DNA from: Flagellimonas spongiicola
Lineage (GTDB): Bacteria; Bacteroidota; Bacteroidia; Flavobacteriales; Flavobacteriaceae
Assembly (NCBI RefSeq): GCF_023502425.1
Contig: NZ_JAMFMA010000002.1
Coordinates: 930,001-994,000 of the forward strand
DNA: 64,000 bases
Reading direction: 5' to 3'
Part shown: piece after piece, positions 44,221 through 52,307 of the stretch
Layout: each line of letters opens with the position of its first letter
Numbering within the stretch: the first letter of the stretch is position 1
Made by a program: the position numbers and the translations under genes
Notes under the pieces: model-generated
What the model saw: only the letters and a program-made list of their open reading frames with translations
Told to the model about the DNA's origin: nothing
Databases searched by the model: none

Positions 44221-44823
44221 TTATTTATTTGAGTTGATGATTGAGTTTAATATTTCTCTTCCTTTGACTGTGGTAATTCCTCTAAGGTGGTATTCCAAAT
44301 AATCGTCCATTAATTCCGTGATCGAGAATAATTGTAATGGGAACAGACCTTGATCCTTGATACTGTGTACTCCAGAAAAATAGATTCTGGCAATAAATCC
44401 CACATTGAGGTTTTCCCTATAAATTCCCATTTCCATCCCTCGCTTAACATTTTCCACAACGCATTCTTGCATTACCTCAAAATTCTTTTTCTTGAGGGTT
44501 TCATGTATGTGAGGGTAATACTTCTGAAGCTGATATTGCGGTGACGATTTCTCATTTTTTAAGTGCAACATCACAAACTTCTTTATCTCGTAAAGTTCCT
44601 CGATAGGATTTTTGGAAAGGGCTATAATTTCGTCGATACCATTTGAAATAAACCAGAACATATGCATAGTGGATTCTTCCACCAACTTGGTCTTGTTTTC
44701 AAAATGGGAGTAAATGGTCTTTTTGGAAATGCCCATTTCGTTGGCCAGATCATCCATGGTAACGCTCTTAAAACCAAAGGTTAAGAACATATCAGTGGCC
44801 TTGTAAAGAATTTTTTCTCTCAT
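44221..44823 (-). CDS. TetR/AcrR family transcriptional regulator of the efflux operon
   Basis: A 200-residue repressor. The start is the ATG at 44823; a TTG four codons upstream falls inside the -7 box. The N-terminal helix-turn-helix (about 5-50) reads KATDMFLTFGFKSVTMDDLANEMGISKKTIYSHFENK, given here only as the domain span and its G-I-S-K-K-T-I-Y core. The C-terminal ligand domain is all-helical. It heads the efflux operon. A perfect 16-bp inverted repeat over the promoter (44840-44879) is the likely site of autorepression, relieved by an efflux substrate. Confidence 0.93.
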   Translation of the reverse strand: MREKILYKATDMFLTFGFKSVTMDDLANEMGISKKTIYSHFENKTKLVEESTMHMFWFISNGIDEIIALSKNPIEELYEIKKFVMLHLKNEKSSPQYQLQKYYPHIHETLKKKNFEVMQECVVENVKRGMEMGIYRENLNVGFIARIYFSGVHSIKDQGLFPLQLFSITELMDDYLEYHLRGITTVKGREILNSIINSNK

Positions 44824-44832
44824 AATGGGCGA

Positions 44833-44879
44833 CAAAAATAACCTAGGAAACTTTTAAAACAAAAAAAGTTTCCTAGGTT
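44833..44879 (-). promoter_or_regulatory. promoter and TetR operator of the efflux operon
   Basis: On the minus strand a -33 TTTG (complement of 44860-44863), a 19-nt spacer and a -7 TATTTTTG (complement of 44833-44840) match the Bacteroidota consensus fully. A perfect 16-bp inverted repeat surrounds it: AACCTAGGAAACTTTT (44840-44855) and its complement (44864-44879), with the -33 element in the 8-nt loop. A bound TetR dimer would block the polymerase. The -7 box ends 9 bp before the tetR ATG, so the transcript would have almost no leader. Confidence 0.8.
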
Positions 44880-45038
44880 TTACATTTTTTTAACTAATGA
44901 TTAACCGCATGTTAGTTTTTGCGCTAATCAATGTTGAATTGACGGGCGGCAAGGGCAATATTGGGATTTGGTGTTGCCTTGGGACTGGATCTCCAAATGA
45001 GTGTCCGCTCTTTGAATCGTTCTATTTTTTGGGCAGCT

Positions 45039-45461
45039 TTAGTTTTCTTTCTCGGGGTCATTTGATTTTTCGTTTTTAATGCGTTCTACGTAGGCATTGT
45101 AAGCAGCCTCTCCTTCTTCGTTCCAAAACTGATCGTAGTGGTGCCATTTGGAGTATCCTGATTTGGTTCTGCAATACCGTTCTCCCTTATGACGTTTTTT
45201 AGACCTGTGTTTGGACCCTTTTGAGGAATGATTTCCAAAACCGAAGATAAATTTGGCTAATAAGATCAATCCTAGGGCTTGCCAATAACCAATTGTGATG
45301 AGTCCAAATATTTCTGGCATCAACCAGTTCCATAGGTGCATGAAGACATAACCTGCCAGCAGTACCAAAACACAAAATATGATGAAGGCGAAGAAAATCT
45401 TAAACCCCTTTTTCACATATTTTTCCACCTTTCTTTCGTAATATCTTTCTTTAGGTTCCAT
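45039..45461 (-). CDS. two-helix membrane protein co-transcribed with the sigma factor
   Basis: A 140-residue protein with a basic N terminus (RYYERKVEKYVKKGFK) and two hydrophobic helices (about 20-45 and 53-73). A cytoplasmic lysine/histidine-rich segment (SSKGSKHRSKKRHKGERYC) is followed by an acidic tail. It starts 10 bp after the end of the ECF sigma gene and is surely read with it. The position suggests a membrane partner or anti-sigma role, but it lacks a zinc-binding anti-sigma motif and I do not recognise a family. Confidence 0.7.
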   Translation of the reverse strand: MEPKERYYERKVEKYVKKGFKIFFAFIIFCVLVLLAGYVFMHLWNWLMPEIFGLITIGYWQALGLILLAKFIFGFGNHSSKGSKHRSKKRHKGERYCRTKSGYSKWHHYDQFWNEEGEAAYNAYVERIKNEKSNDPEKEN

Positions 45462-45471
45462 ATGCTTTATT

Positions 45472-46014
45472 TTATAATGTTGAATTTTTTATAGTTTCTA
45501 AATAATTTGATAATAAGGACATGGCCCGATGTCGTCTAGACATTAAGGTGCCAATTGATATTCCAGTATCCAATGCTATCTCTTTGTAGGTGTAACCTTC
45601 AAAATCGACAGCAATGATGATATCTTGATAGACCGGTTTCAAGGTCTTTATTCCTTGTTTCAAGGCCTCTTGCAGATTTTCTGGGTAGTTGTTACTTGCT
45701 TCACTGTAAAATAGTTCTGCAAATTCTGCCCATTGGGTCTCAAAATCCCCATCTTCATTCACCGTGTCCTTTTTTGTTCTCATGAGATCTATTATTCTAT
45801 TTCGAATAGAACTGTATACAAAACCACCAATGTTGTTTATTGGGGAATAATCCACCGCTTTAGAAAACAGACGAAGTGCCACATCTTGGACAATATCCTC
45901 GGCGTCCCGTTCCGATGTATCGTCAATTCTAGACTGTACATACCCTCTCAATGAATGGTATTCTTCATTGAAAAAAGTTGATAATCGGTTGTAGTTGTCC
46001 TTATCGGCAGCCAT
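45472..46014 (-). CDS. ECF-type RNA polymerase sigma factor
   Basis: A 180-residue sigma-70 family protein. Region 2 (about 12-80) includes A-E-D-I-V-Q-D-V-A-L-R-L-F and V-Y-S-S-I-R-N-R-I-I-D-L-M-R. Region 4 (about 125-175) contains the helix-turn-helix F-E-G-Y-T-K/Y-K-E-I-A-L-D-T-G-I-S-I-G-T-L-M-S-R-R, given as separate blocks. It directs transcription of a small regulon. The co-transcribed membrane protein downstream may control it. A -7 box (TAGATTTG, complement of 46062-46069) lies about 48 bp upstream. The divergent neighbour is the polyprenyl synthase. Confidence 0.92.
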   Translation of the reverse strand: MAADKDNYNRLSTFFNEEYHSLRGYVQSRIDDTSERDAEDIVQDVALRLFSKAVDYSPINNIGGFVYSSIRNRIIDLMRTKKDTVNEDGDFETQWAEFAELFYSEASNNYPENLQEALKQGIKTLKPVYQDIIIAVDFEGYTYKEIALDTGISIGTLMSRRHRAMSLLSNYLETIKNSTL

Positions 46015-46061
46015 TTCTAAAAAGCCTGTTAGTGGTCTTCATAAGTAAAGACGAACACATT

Positions 46062-46069
46062 CAAATCTA
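46062..46069 (-). promoter_or_regulatory. -7 element for the ECF sigma gene
   Basis: On the minus strand this reads TAGATTTG, an exact TAnnTTTG match 47 bp upstream of the sigma-factor ATG (46014). A TTTG (complement of 46095-46098) lies 25 nt further upstream, slightly outside the usual -33 spacing. Confidence 0.45.
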
Positions 46070-46123
46070 TTGCGTTTTTTCAGTAGTTTTTTTTCAAATC
46101 TTGCTGAAAGGTTGTTTTTAAGG

Positions 46124-46156
46124 ATTGGGATGCTGTCCAAATAGACTGTATTTTTG
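46124..46156 (+). promoter_or_regulatory. promoter of the polyprenyl synthase gene, apparently leaderless
   Basis: ATTG (46124-46127) is followed by 21 nt and TATTTTTG (46149-46156), a good Bacteroidota promoter. The -7 box ends only 4 bp before the ATG at 46161, so transcription would start at or within the start codon. Nearly the same sequence, TATTTTTGATC then ATG, precedes the lycopene cyclase gene. Confidence 0.6.
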
Positions 46157-46160
46157 ATCC

Positions 46161-47144
46161 ATGATCAATTCAAAAGCCATTGAGCGTTACCGCACGAAAT
46201 TTCTTGCCCATTTAGAGCAAAAACCCATTTCCAAAGAACCCCGTAATCTTTATGAACCTATAAGTTACATATTGGGGCTGGGAGGTAAAAGAATGCGCCC
46301 TGTACTTACCTTGATGACTGCTGAATTATTTGGTGGAAAGGTTGAAAATGCATTAGATGCCGCTTTGGCCATTGAGGTGTTTCATAATTTTTCATTGGTG
46401 CATGATGATATTATGGACGATGCACCTTTGCGTAGGGGGAATGCAACCGTTCATGAAAAGTGGGACGTTAATACCGGCATTCTTTCAGGGGACGCCATGT
46501 TGATTTACGCTTACCAATGTTTTGAAAACTATCCAGCAGAAACCTATAAAGCGTTGACGAAACTTTTCAGCAAAACAGCCATTGAGGTTTGTGAAGGGCA
46601 GCAATATGATGTGGATTTTGAGACCAGGGACGATGTCACAATTCCAGAATACCTGAAAATGATAGAATACAAGACAGCAGTATTAGTAGCGGCCGCTATG
46701 CAAATGGGCGCAATAGTTGCCGGGGCAAAAACAGAAGACGCCAACTCCATTTACGAGTTTGGTAGAAACTTGGGCATAGCATTTCAGTTACAAGATGACT
46801 ACTTGGATGCCTTTGGGGATCCTAAAACTTTTGGGAAACAGGTTGGAGGGGATATCATGGAAAATAAAAAGACCTTTCTCTTTTTAAAAGCGATGGAATT
46901 TGCACCCAGTGATGATCGTGAAGGCCTGATGCATTTGTATTCCATACAACCGGATGATGCAATGGCTAAAGTAGATACGGTCAAGGCCATTTTTATGGAA
47001 AGTGGTGCGGTGGAAGCCACTAAAAAGGAAATTGAAAACTATACCAATAAGGCATTTTCCACTTTAGAAGGATTGAATATCCCAGATGAAAACAAAGCCC
47101 TCCTAAAAGAGTTTGGCGAAAACTTAATGCGTAGGACAGTCTAA
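46161..47144 (+). CDS. polyprenyl (geranylgeranyl/farnesyl-type) diphosphate synthase
   Basis: A 327-residue all-helical trans-prenyltransferase that elongates allylic diphosphates with isopentenyl diphosphate. The first aspartate-rich motif is D-D-I-M-D-D (about 81-86), with the R-R-G-N after it. The second is D-D-Y-L-D (about 212-216). G-G-K-R-M-R-P is at about 37-43. The residues before the first motif (H-N-F-S-L-V-H) do not fix chain length with certainty. The gene converges with the lycopene cyclase gene with a 4-bp overlap, pointing to C20 or longer chains for carotenoids or menaquinone. Confidence 0.92.
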   Translation: MINSKAIERYRTKFLAHLEQKPISKEPRNLYEPISYILGLGGKRMRPVLTLMTAELFGGKVENALDAALAIEVFHNFSLVHDDIMDDAPLRRGNATVHEKWDVNTGILSGDAMLIYAYQCFENYPAETYKALTKLFSKTAIEVCEGQQYDVDFETRDDVTIPEYLKMIEYKTAVLVAAAMQMGAIVAGAKTEDANSIYEFGRNLGIAFQLQDDYLDAFGDPKTFGKQVGGDIMENKKTFLFLKAMEFAPSDDREGLMHLYSIQPDDAMAKVDTVKAIFMESGAVEATKKEIENYTNKAFSTLEGLNIPDENKALLKEFGENLMRRTV

Positions 47145-48283
47145 AACATTCGTCTCATTAAGGCTTTTAGAAAGGGTATTTTGGGGCAGGCACTAATGAT
47201 TTTTAAATCTTCCCAAAATGTTGTCTCATTATCTAAGAATTTTAATATCAGAGTGGCATTTCTTTTCTTGAACATCGCTTCAAAAATCGCACTTCCCAAA
47301 TGATTATTGGTTTTGAGAATGTCCAACAGTAACAAATCATAAAACCAGAATTTACCCTTGGTATTGATACGTGATAACGGCTTATCCTGTTTTATGTGTT
47401 GAAGCATTCGTTGTGTCTGCTTATAGGTATTATAAAAGGTAAAGCCTGTACTTGGTTTAGCCCAACCACCTGCAATCCCAATATGGAAAATCCTTTGCGT
47501 GTTGTGTTGTTGAAAAGGATAGCAACTCATAGGAATAGTACCTTGTTCCACCTCGGTGATTGTATAGTTAATCGAACCAAATCGGGATTCGATATAGGAC
47601 TTGATTCCATTTTCATAGTCCTCTTTTTCCAAAAGATCACTTGAAAACAAGGTGTACTCAAGTAAGGCTTCATTTTTTGAAAATGGGAGTATGTACATAA
47701 AACGGGTATTCCCTTTTTGAGGGATTGAAAAATCCATAAATGTGGCACAATCTTCATCAAAAACATCGTTTTCAGTTTTAATGAACCAACCAAGAAAATG
47801 TTGTTGCAGTAGTGGATATTTGTTTTGAGACTGGATCAAATTAACATCCCATAAACTACTAAAAACTTGACCGGCTTCATAGCTGTTGGTATTTGTCCGA
47901 ACAACAACATGAGCATCTGTTTCATCCATTCCCAATACTTCATCATTGATCCATTCAACATTGGGTTTACCATTTATCTTGGCGCTGTAATGTTGATAAA
48001 AGTCAATGCCCTGAAGCATTTTGTAGGCATATGGTGAAATGGAAGCCTTTGTATTGATATCCTTTCCTGCAAAATGAATTTTTTGCCACGATTTGTGCAA
48101 CAGTTTGTCGAATTCACCATTACCTTTTTCCCAAAAGCACCACGTACGGTCATTTGAAGATTTACTGCTTTTGTCTATTAGTAAAATGCGCTTATTGTCG
48201 AAGAAAGTGTCATTGGATAAAGCATCGGCCAATAGCATTCCGGCAGCACCTGCACCAATTATGATATAGTCGTATTTGGGCAT
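47141..48283 (-). CDS. lycopene cyclase (CrtY-type)
   Basis: A 380-residue flavoprotein that cyclises the ends of lycopene to beta-carotene. The start is the ATG at 48283; a TTG two codons upstream lies in the -7 box. The N-terminal FAD motif is I-I-I-G-A-G-A-A-G-M-L-L-A-D-A-L (about 7-22). The cyclase region D-R-T-W-C-F-W-E (about 44-51) is characteristic of the CrtY/lycopene cyclase family, as are M-D-F-S-I-P-Q and G-I-A-G-G-W-A-K-P-S-T-G-F-T-F. Other crt genes are not in the window. Its promoter matches that of the convergent prenyl synthase. Confidence 0.92.
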   Translation of the reverse strand: MPKYDYIIIGAGAAGMLLADALSNDTFFDNKRILLIDKSSKSSNDRTWCFWEKGNGEFDKLLHKSWQKIHFAGKDINTKASISPYAYKMLQGIDFYQHYSAKINGKPNVEWINDEVLGMDETDAHVVVRTNTNSYEAGQVFSSLWDVNLIQSQNKYPLLQQHFLGWFIKTENDVFDEDCATFMDFSIPQKGNTRFMYILPFSKNEALLEYTLFSSDLLEKEDYENGIKSYIESRFGSINYTITEVEQGTIPMSCYPFQQHNTQRIFHIGIAGGWAKPSTGFTFYNTYKQTQRMLQHIKQDKPLSRINTKGKFWFYDLLLLDILKTNNHLGSAIFEAMFKKRNATLILKFLDNETTFWEDLKIISACPKIPFLKALMRRMF

Positions 48284-48286
48284 GAT

Positions 48287-48294
48287 CAAAAATA
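48287..48294 (-). promoter_or_regulatory. -7 element TATTTTTG of the lycopene cyclase gene, apparently leaderless
   Basis: On the minus strand TATTTTTG is followed by ATC and then the ATG at 48283, so a transcript would begin at or inside the start codon. A TTG lies 23 nt upstream, a little long for a -33 element. Confidence 0.55.
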
Positions 48295-48402
48295 CGAATT
48301 AAGAACTCGAACATAATCAAGGTATTTCGTGTAATTGTCTAAAACCAACAGTGGTGAAGTCGTGAAAATCACTAACTTGAGGTTAAAAGCGCAAAAATTA
48401 CT

Positions 48403-49956
48403 ATGAAATCATCCAACCTTTTGCTTCTCATTTGCTTTGCTCTAATCATGTATGCCTGTTCTAGTGAAGATCCCATTGTTGCTGATCCCCCAATTGATTC
48501 TGAATTGATTGAAGAACTCGGGTTTACATTGAACCCTTCTGGTTATGCACCGCTTACCGCGGTGATTAATCTTGAAACTAACAGCAGTGTACAAGTAGAA
48601 ATTGAAATTACAGGAAAAAACGGGGCCAGCTCTAACTTAACAAAAAGATTTATCGGGACAGGAACCGAATTTGAACTAGATGTTCTTGGCCTCTATCCAG
48701 ATCATCTAAATACGGTACTTGTCCGATTACTTGGTCCTTCTGGTACCAATTTGGAAACTCAAACTTTGGAAATCCAGACAGGGCCGCTAATAGCAGATAT
48801 GCCGCAGATTACCATTGATACGCCTTCCAATTCAACTAATCTTGAATTCAATTTTGTCAACTATTTTGGTTTCGTTGAGAATTTTAGACCGCAACGACCA
48901 TTTATCTTCGACCAATATGGTGAGATTCGATGGTACTTGAATTTCTCGATTCATCCACAACTCTCAAATCTATTCTACGATAATGGCATGACCCGTTTGA
49001 AAAACGGAAACTTGCTCTTTGGGGATGCTTCAACAAGAAGATTGTATGAAATTGACATGCTAGGGAGGGTGGAGCAATCTTGGAGCTTGCAGAATTATGA
49101 TTTTCACCATCACGTAATTGAAAAACCTGACGGGAATTTTCTGGTCACCGTAACCGATACATCATTTAGTACTGTGGAAGATGTAATTGTTGAAGTAGAC
49201 CGGCAAACAGGTCAGTTTATTACCATTTGGGATTTGAATGAATCCTTGGACAATACCAGAAGAGCATGGCCCACCGACTTAGCTAATCTGGAATTTGATT
49301 GGTTTCATGCCAACTCTATTGAGTATAGTTCCAATGACGAGCAGATTATCGTATCAGGAAGAACACAAGGTATAGTGAAACTAAATAGCACTAATGAAGT
49401 AAGCTATATTTTGGCCCCGCACAAAGATTGGGGCACCTCTGGCAGCGGGCAGGATCTTACACAATTCTTATTGACACCACTTGATGCCGATGATTCGGAA
49501 ATCACCGATGCCGATGTATTGTTGGGCAATACCAACCATCCCGATTTTGAATGGTCTTGGTATCAACATTCCCCCATACTTTTGCCAAACGGGAATTTAA
49601 TGGTATTTGACAATGGCGATAATCGGAATTACTCCAATTTTGGCCCTTATAGTAGAGCAGTGGAGTATGAGATTGATGAGGTGAATAAAACCATTAAACA
49701 AGTATGGACCTATGGTAAGGACCGTGGACAAGAAGCGTATGCCAGGATTGTCTCTAAGGTAAGTTATGTTGCCGACAACAACTCTATCCTATTTACTCCT
49801 GGATCTTCGGCAGATCAAGGAAGTGCTGCAGGAAAAGTAATTGAAGTAGATTACAATACTAAAACTGTTCGGTTTGAAGCCACAATTAGGCCGCCAAATA
49901 ACGTTTTCAATATTAGCTTTCACAATGTTTTGAGGATGGATTTATACCCGAATTAG
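48403..49956 (+). CDS. aryl-sulfate sulfotransferase (ASST)-like lipoprotein
   Basis: A 517-residue lipoprotein (M-Y-A-C-S lipobox, cysteine about residue 19). It has an N-terminal immunoglobulin-like part (about 35-130) and a six-bladed propeller of the arylsulfotransferase family (about 160-510). Blade motifs such as L-K-N-G-N-L-L-F-G-D, Y-D-F-H-H-H-V-I-E-K-P-D-G-N-F (a candidate catalytic His cluster), D-W-F-H-A-N-S-I and L-P-N-G-N-L-M-V-F-D-N-G are typical. ASST enzymes transfer sulfate between phenols through a histidine. Divergent flavobacterial members may have other roles. It converges with the TonB-receptor gene, 2 bp apart. Confidence 0.85.
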   Translation: MKSSNLLLLICFALIMYACSSEDPIVADPPIDSELIEELGFTLNPSGYAPLTAVINLETNSSVQVEIEITGKNGASSNLTKRFIGTGTEFELDVLGLYPDHLNTVLVRLLGPSGTNLETQTLEIQTGPLIADMPQITIDTPSNSTNLEFNFVNYFGFVENFRPQRPFIFDQYGEIRWYLNFSIHPQLSNLFYDNGMTRLKNGNLLFGDASTRRLYEIDMLGRVEQSWSLQNYDFHHHVIEKPDGNFLVTVTDTSFSTVEDVIVEVDRQTGQFITIWDLNESLDNTRRAWPTDLANLEFDWFHANSIEYSSNDEQIIVSGRTQGIVKLNSTNEVSYILAPHKDWGTSGSGQDLTQFLLTPLDADDSEITDADVLLGNTNHPDFEWSWYQHSPILLPNGNLMVFDNGDNRNYSNFGPYSRAVEYEIDEVNKTIKQVWTYGKDRGQEAYARIVSKVSYVADNNSILFTPGSSADQGSAAGKVIEVDYNTKTVRFEATIRPPNNVFNISFHNVLRMDLYPN

Positions 49957-49957
49957 G

Positions 49958-52228
49958 CTAAAATACTGTATACCGCATCCCAAAAAATGCTCTTATTCCC
50001 TGATTTGGACCATACACATAACTCGGATCAAAAGTTAAAGCATAAGGATTGTCTGCGGTTGCTACTACATTACCCTGGGGGTCGAATTGTACGTTTCTAT
50101 CAAATGGATCATCAGCACGAGCAATAATAAATGGGTTACCTCGATTTGGGGTCCAATCCAACAGGTTCTTCACGCCACCGTAGAGTTCAAACTTGTCTAA
50201 TCCCTTGTAAGTGAATTGAATATTTTGGATGCTCCAGGTAGGTGAAAATTCTTGTCTTGGGTCCAATTCGCCAAGTGTAGGTAAGCGCATAGGACCATAC
50301 AGATTACCAGTATAGTCCACCGTTAAATCAAGATTCCTGAACGTATAGGATACATTCCAAGTACCCGTGATACTTTCTGTCAATATTTGCCTTTGGGTAA
50401 CGCCATCTTCAGTATTGCTAACGTCTTGCCATGTGGCGCCTACTAAAAACTTCAAACCATTCGGGAATACCAAATCCAAATTGGCACTTAGCCCTTTTGA
50501 AACAGATTTACCATCGAGGTTGTCATAAACGATTTGATTGGGGTTAGTATCGTAATCGGGAAGGATTACATTGGAGAAATGGGTATAAAAAGCGGAGGCA
50601 TCTATTCCAACAAAAGTGCCATTGTCCGCATATATTTTTTTAAGGTAATTGAGATTTACATTTATAGACCTCTCAGGTTTCAGTTCCTCTGCAATAATCA
50701 CATCTCTTGAACCTGTAAGTGCTGCATGATCTTCAGTAAATAGGTTAACAACCCTAAAACCAGTGCCCGTATTAACTCTAAAAATATCATTGTCCGAAAT
50801 TTTCCATTTGTAGGCTGCCCGTGGGGTAAAAATGTTTCCATGCCTTTGGTCATAATCATAACGGATTCCTCCTAGAATTGAATGCTTTTCAGCAAATTTG
50901 TATTCATCTTGAACAAAAACACTGGGAATCCATACTTCATCTCTAGTCGCTGTTGCAGGGGTATTATCATCGTAATAATTATACCGTACTGCTGTTCCAA
51001 ATAAAAGGTCATGCTTGTTTATGGTTTTGTCCCAAGTTAATTGTCCAAACCCAATGCGCTGATCCGCTAAATAACTAACATCACCGTAAACTGAATTTTG
51101 ACTGTGATCGTTATAGGAGACAGCAAGCATTACCTTTTCGTCAATTGGCAATTGGTACTTTCCTAAAACTTCCCAACGTGTCGTATAAATACTTTCACCA
51201 TAAATTTCATCTCCACCTCTAAACTCTGGAGTCCATTGTAATTCGCCACCCCAACGGTCTTCATAGAAAAATCTTCCAGCAATGGAAAATAGTTTTGAAT
51301 CCTTTCGTTTAAAATTCCATTTTTGGAAAACAGAAATCCGATCTTGTAGTGTAAGGTCTGTGAAATTGTCACCATTGTTATCAATTACCTGATCGAAGTT
51401 AAAATAGTTCACGCCCAATAGTAGATCTGTGTTCTTTCCCATTTCAATTTTTGAACCTACATCTAAATTGTATTCACCCCAACCTGTTAGATAGGCATCA
51501 GCAAAAAACTCTGGGGCATTAGGGGCATGTTTGGTAATAATATTGATTAAGCCACCAACCGCTTCACTGCCATATAGTGTAGAGGCAGGTCCTTTGACGA
51601 TTTCAATTTGCTCAATCAATGAATTAGGAATTCCGGATAGCCCGTATACGGTTCCAAGACCACTTACTATAGGCATCCCATCTATTAATACCAAGGTATA
51701 GGGGCCCTCCAAGCCATTAATATGGATGTCACCGGTATTACAAACATTACAGTTTATTTGAGGCCTAACACCGTTAACGTTTTGTAGCGCTTCAAAAAGA
51801 TTGGGAGTTGGGTTCTTTTTAAGAAATGTTGGGGTATAAACCTCCACTGGAACCGCACTTTCAAGTCTACTTACTGGCTTTAGCGTTCCTGTTACAACGG
51901 TTTCCTCCAAGTTTTCTGCCGAAATCTCCATGTTGACATCTAGTGATTTCACTTCGTTTTTTCCGATTAGGAAGGTCGTTTTCTTGGAGATGTAACCAAT
52001 GGATGTTGTTAGCAGTATATACTCACCTGGTGCTATATTGTTTAATTCATAGTAGCCATTGCTATCTGTTGCAGAACCGATTTGGGTTCCTTTTAAAAGG
52101 ACATTGACGAATGGCAATGGTTCACCATTTTCTGTAATTGTACCTGTAAGGGTACTTTGCGCGAACAATCCTTGACTTAAAATAAATATAAGTACGCTAA
52201 CAGCGAATGATTTACCGTTGTTTTTCAA
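49958..52228 (-). CDS. TonB-dependent outer-membrane receptor, probably for a metal
   Basis: A 756-residue receptor. A signal peptide (to about residue 24) is followed by a carboxypeptidase-like beta domain (about 25-100), the plug (about 105-240), and a 22-strand barrel ending in F. The plug carries two cysteines, C160 and C163 (in Q-I-N-C-N-V-C-N-T-G-D), and the loop E-G-P-Y-T-L-V-L-I-D-G-M-P. It is not preceded by a SusD-like gene, so it is not a glycan pair. The divergent DtxR-type regulator and ZIP transporter indicate iron, manganese or zinc uptake. A palindrome over its -7 box (52245-52260) suggests repression by the regulator. Confidence 0.9.
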   Translation of the reverse strand: MKNNGKSFAVSVLIFILSQGLFAQSTLTGTITENGEPLPFVNVLLKGTQIGSATDSNGYYELNNIAPGEYILLTTSIGYISKKTTFLIGKNEVKSLDVNMEISAENLEETVVTGTLKPVSRLESAVPVEVYTPTFLKKNPTPNLFEALQNVNGVRPQINCNVCNTGDIHINGLEGPYTLVLIDGMPIVSGLGTVYGLSGIPNSLIEQIEIVKGPASTLYGSEAVGGLINIITKHAPNAPEFFADAYLTGWGEYNLDVGSKIEMGKNTDLLLGVNYFNFDQVIDNNGDNFTDLTLQDRISVFQKWNFKRKDSKLFSIAGRFFYEDRWGGELQWTPEFRGGDEIYGESIYTTRWEVLGKYQLPIDEKVMLAVSYNDHSQNSVYGDVSYLADQRIGFGQLTWDKTINKHDLLFGTAVRYNYYDDNTPATATRDEVWIPSVFVQDEYKFAEKHSILGGIRYDYDQRHGNIFTPRAAYKWKISDNDIFRVNTGTGFRVVNLFTEDHAALTGSRDVIIAEELKPERSINVNLNYLKKIYADNGTFVGIDASAFYTHFSNVILPDYDTNPNQIVYDNLDGKSVSKGLSANLDLVFPNGLKFLVGATWQDVSNTEDGVTQRQILTESITGTWNVSYTFRNLDLTVDYTGNLYGPMRLPTLGELDPRQEFSPTWSIQNIQFTYKGLDKFELYGGVKNLLDWTPNRGNPFIIARADDPFDRNVQFDPQGNVVATADNPYALTFDPSYVYGPNQGIRAFFGMRYTVF

Positions 52229-52244
52229 TTTGAGTAAAATAAAA

Positions 52245-52260
52245 TTTAGACAAATCTAAA
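52245..52260. promoter_or_regulatory. DtxR/MntR-type operator palindrome over the TonB-receptor promoter
   Basis: TTTAGACAAATCTAAA has 6-bp arms TTTAGA/TCTAAA and a 4-nt centre. It overlaps the minus-strand -7 element TAGATTTG (complement of 52251-52258) of the TonB-receptor gene, 17 bp before its ATG. The arms resemble DtxR-family half-sites (TTTAG-N6-CTAAA). A DtxR-type regulator is encoded divergently 48 bp away, making this its likely binding site. Confidence 0.65.
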
Positions 52261-52284
52261 AATAGGTTTTGACAAATAAAAATG

Positions 52285-52292
52285 TAATTTTG
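52285..52292 (+). promoter_or_regulatory. -7 element of the dtxR-zip operon
   Basis: TAATTTTG is an exact TAnnTTTG match 15 bp before the ATG at 52308, so the leader would be about 8-10 nt. It also argues against the longer open frame from TTG 52269, which would begin upstream of the promoter. Confidence 0.5.
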
Positions 52293-52307
52293 AAAAAATC
52301 TTTTTTG

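Noticed and set aside
44880..45038. 159-bp gap after the TetR operator with short open frames on both strands (for example 44897-45079)
   Set aside because: Frames are short, overlap the real gene at 45039, and carry no recognisable motif; treated as non-coding, although an eroded gene cannot be excluded.
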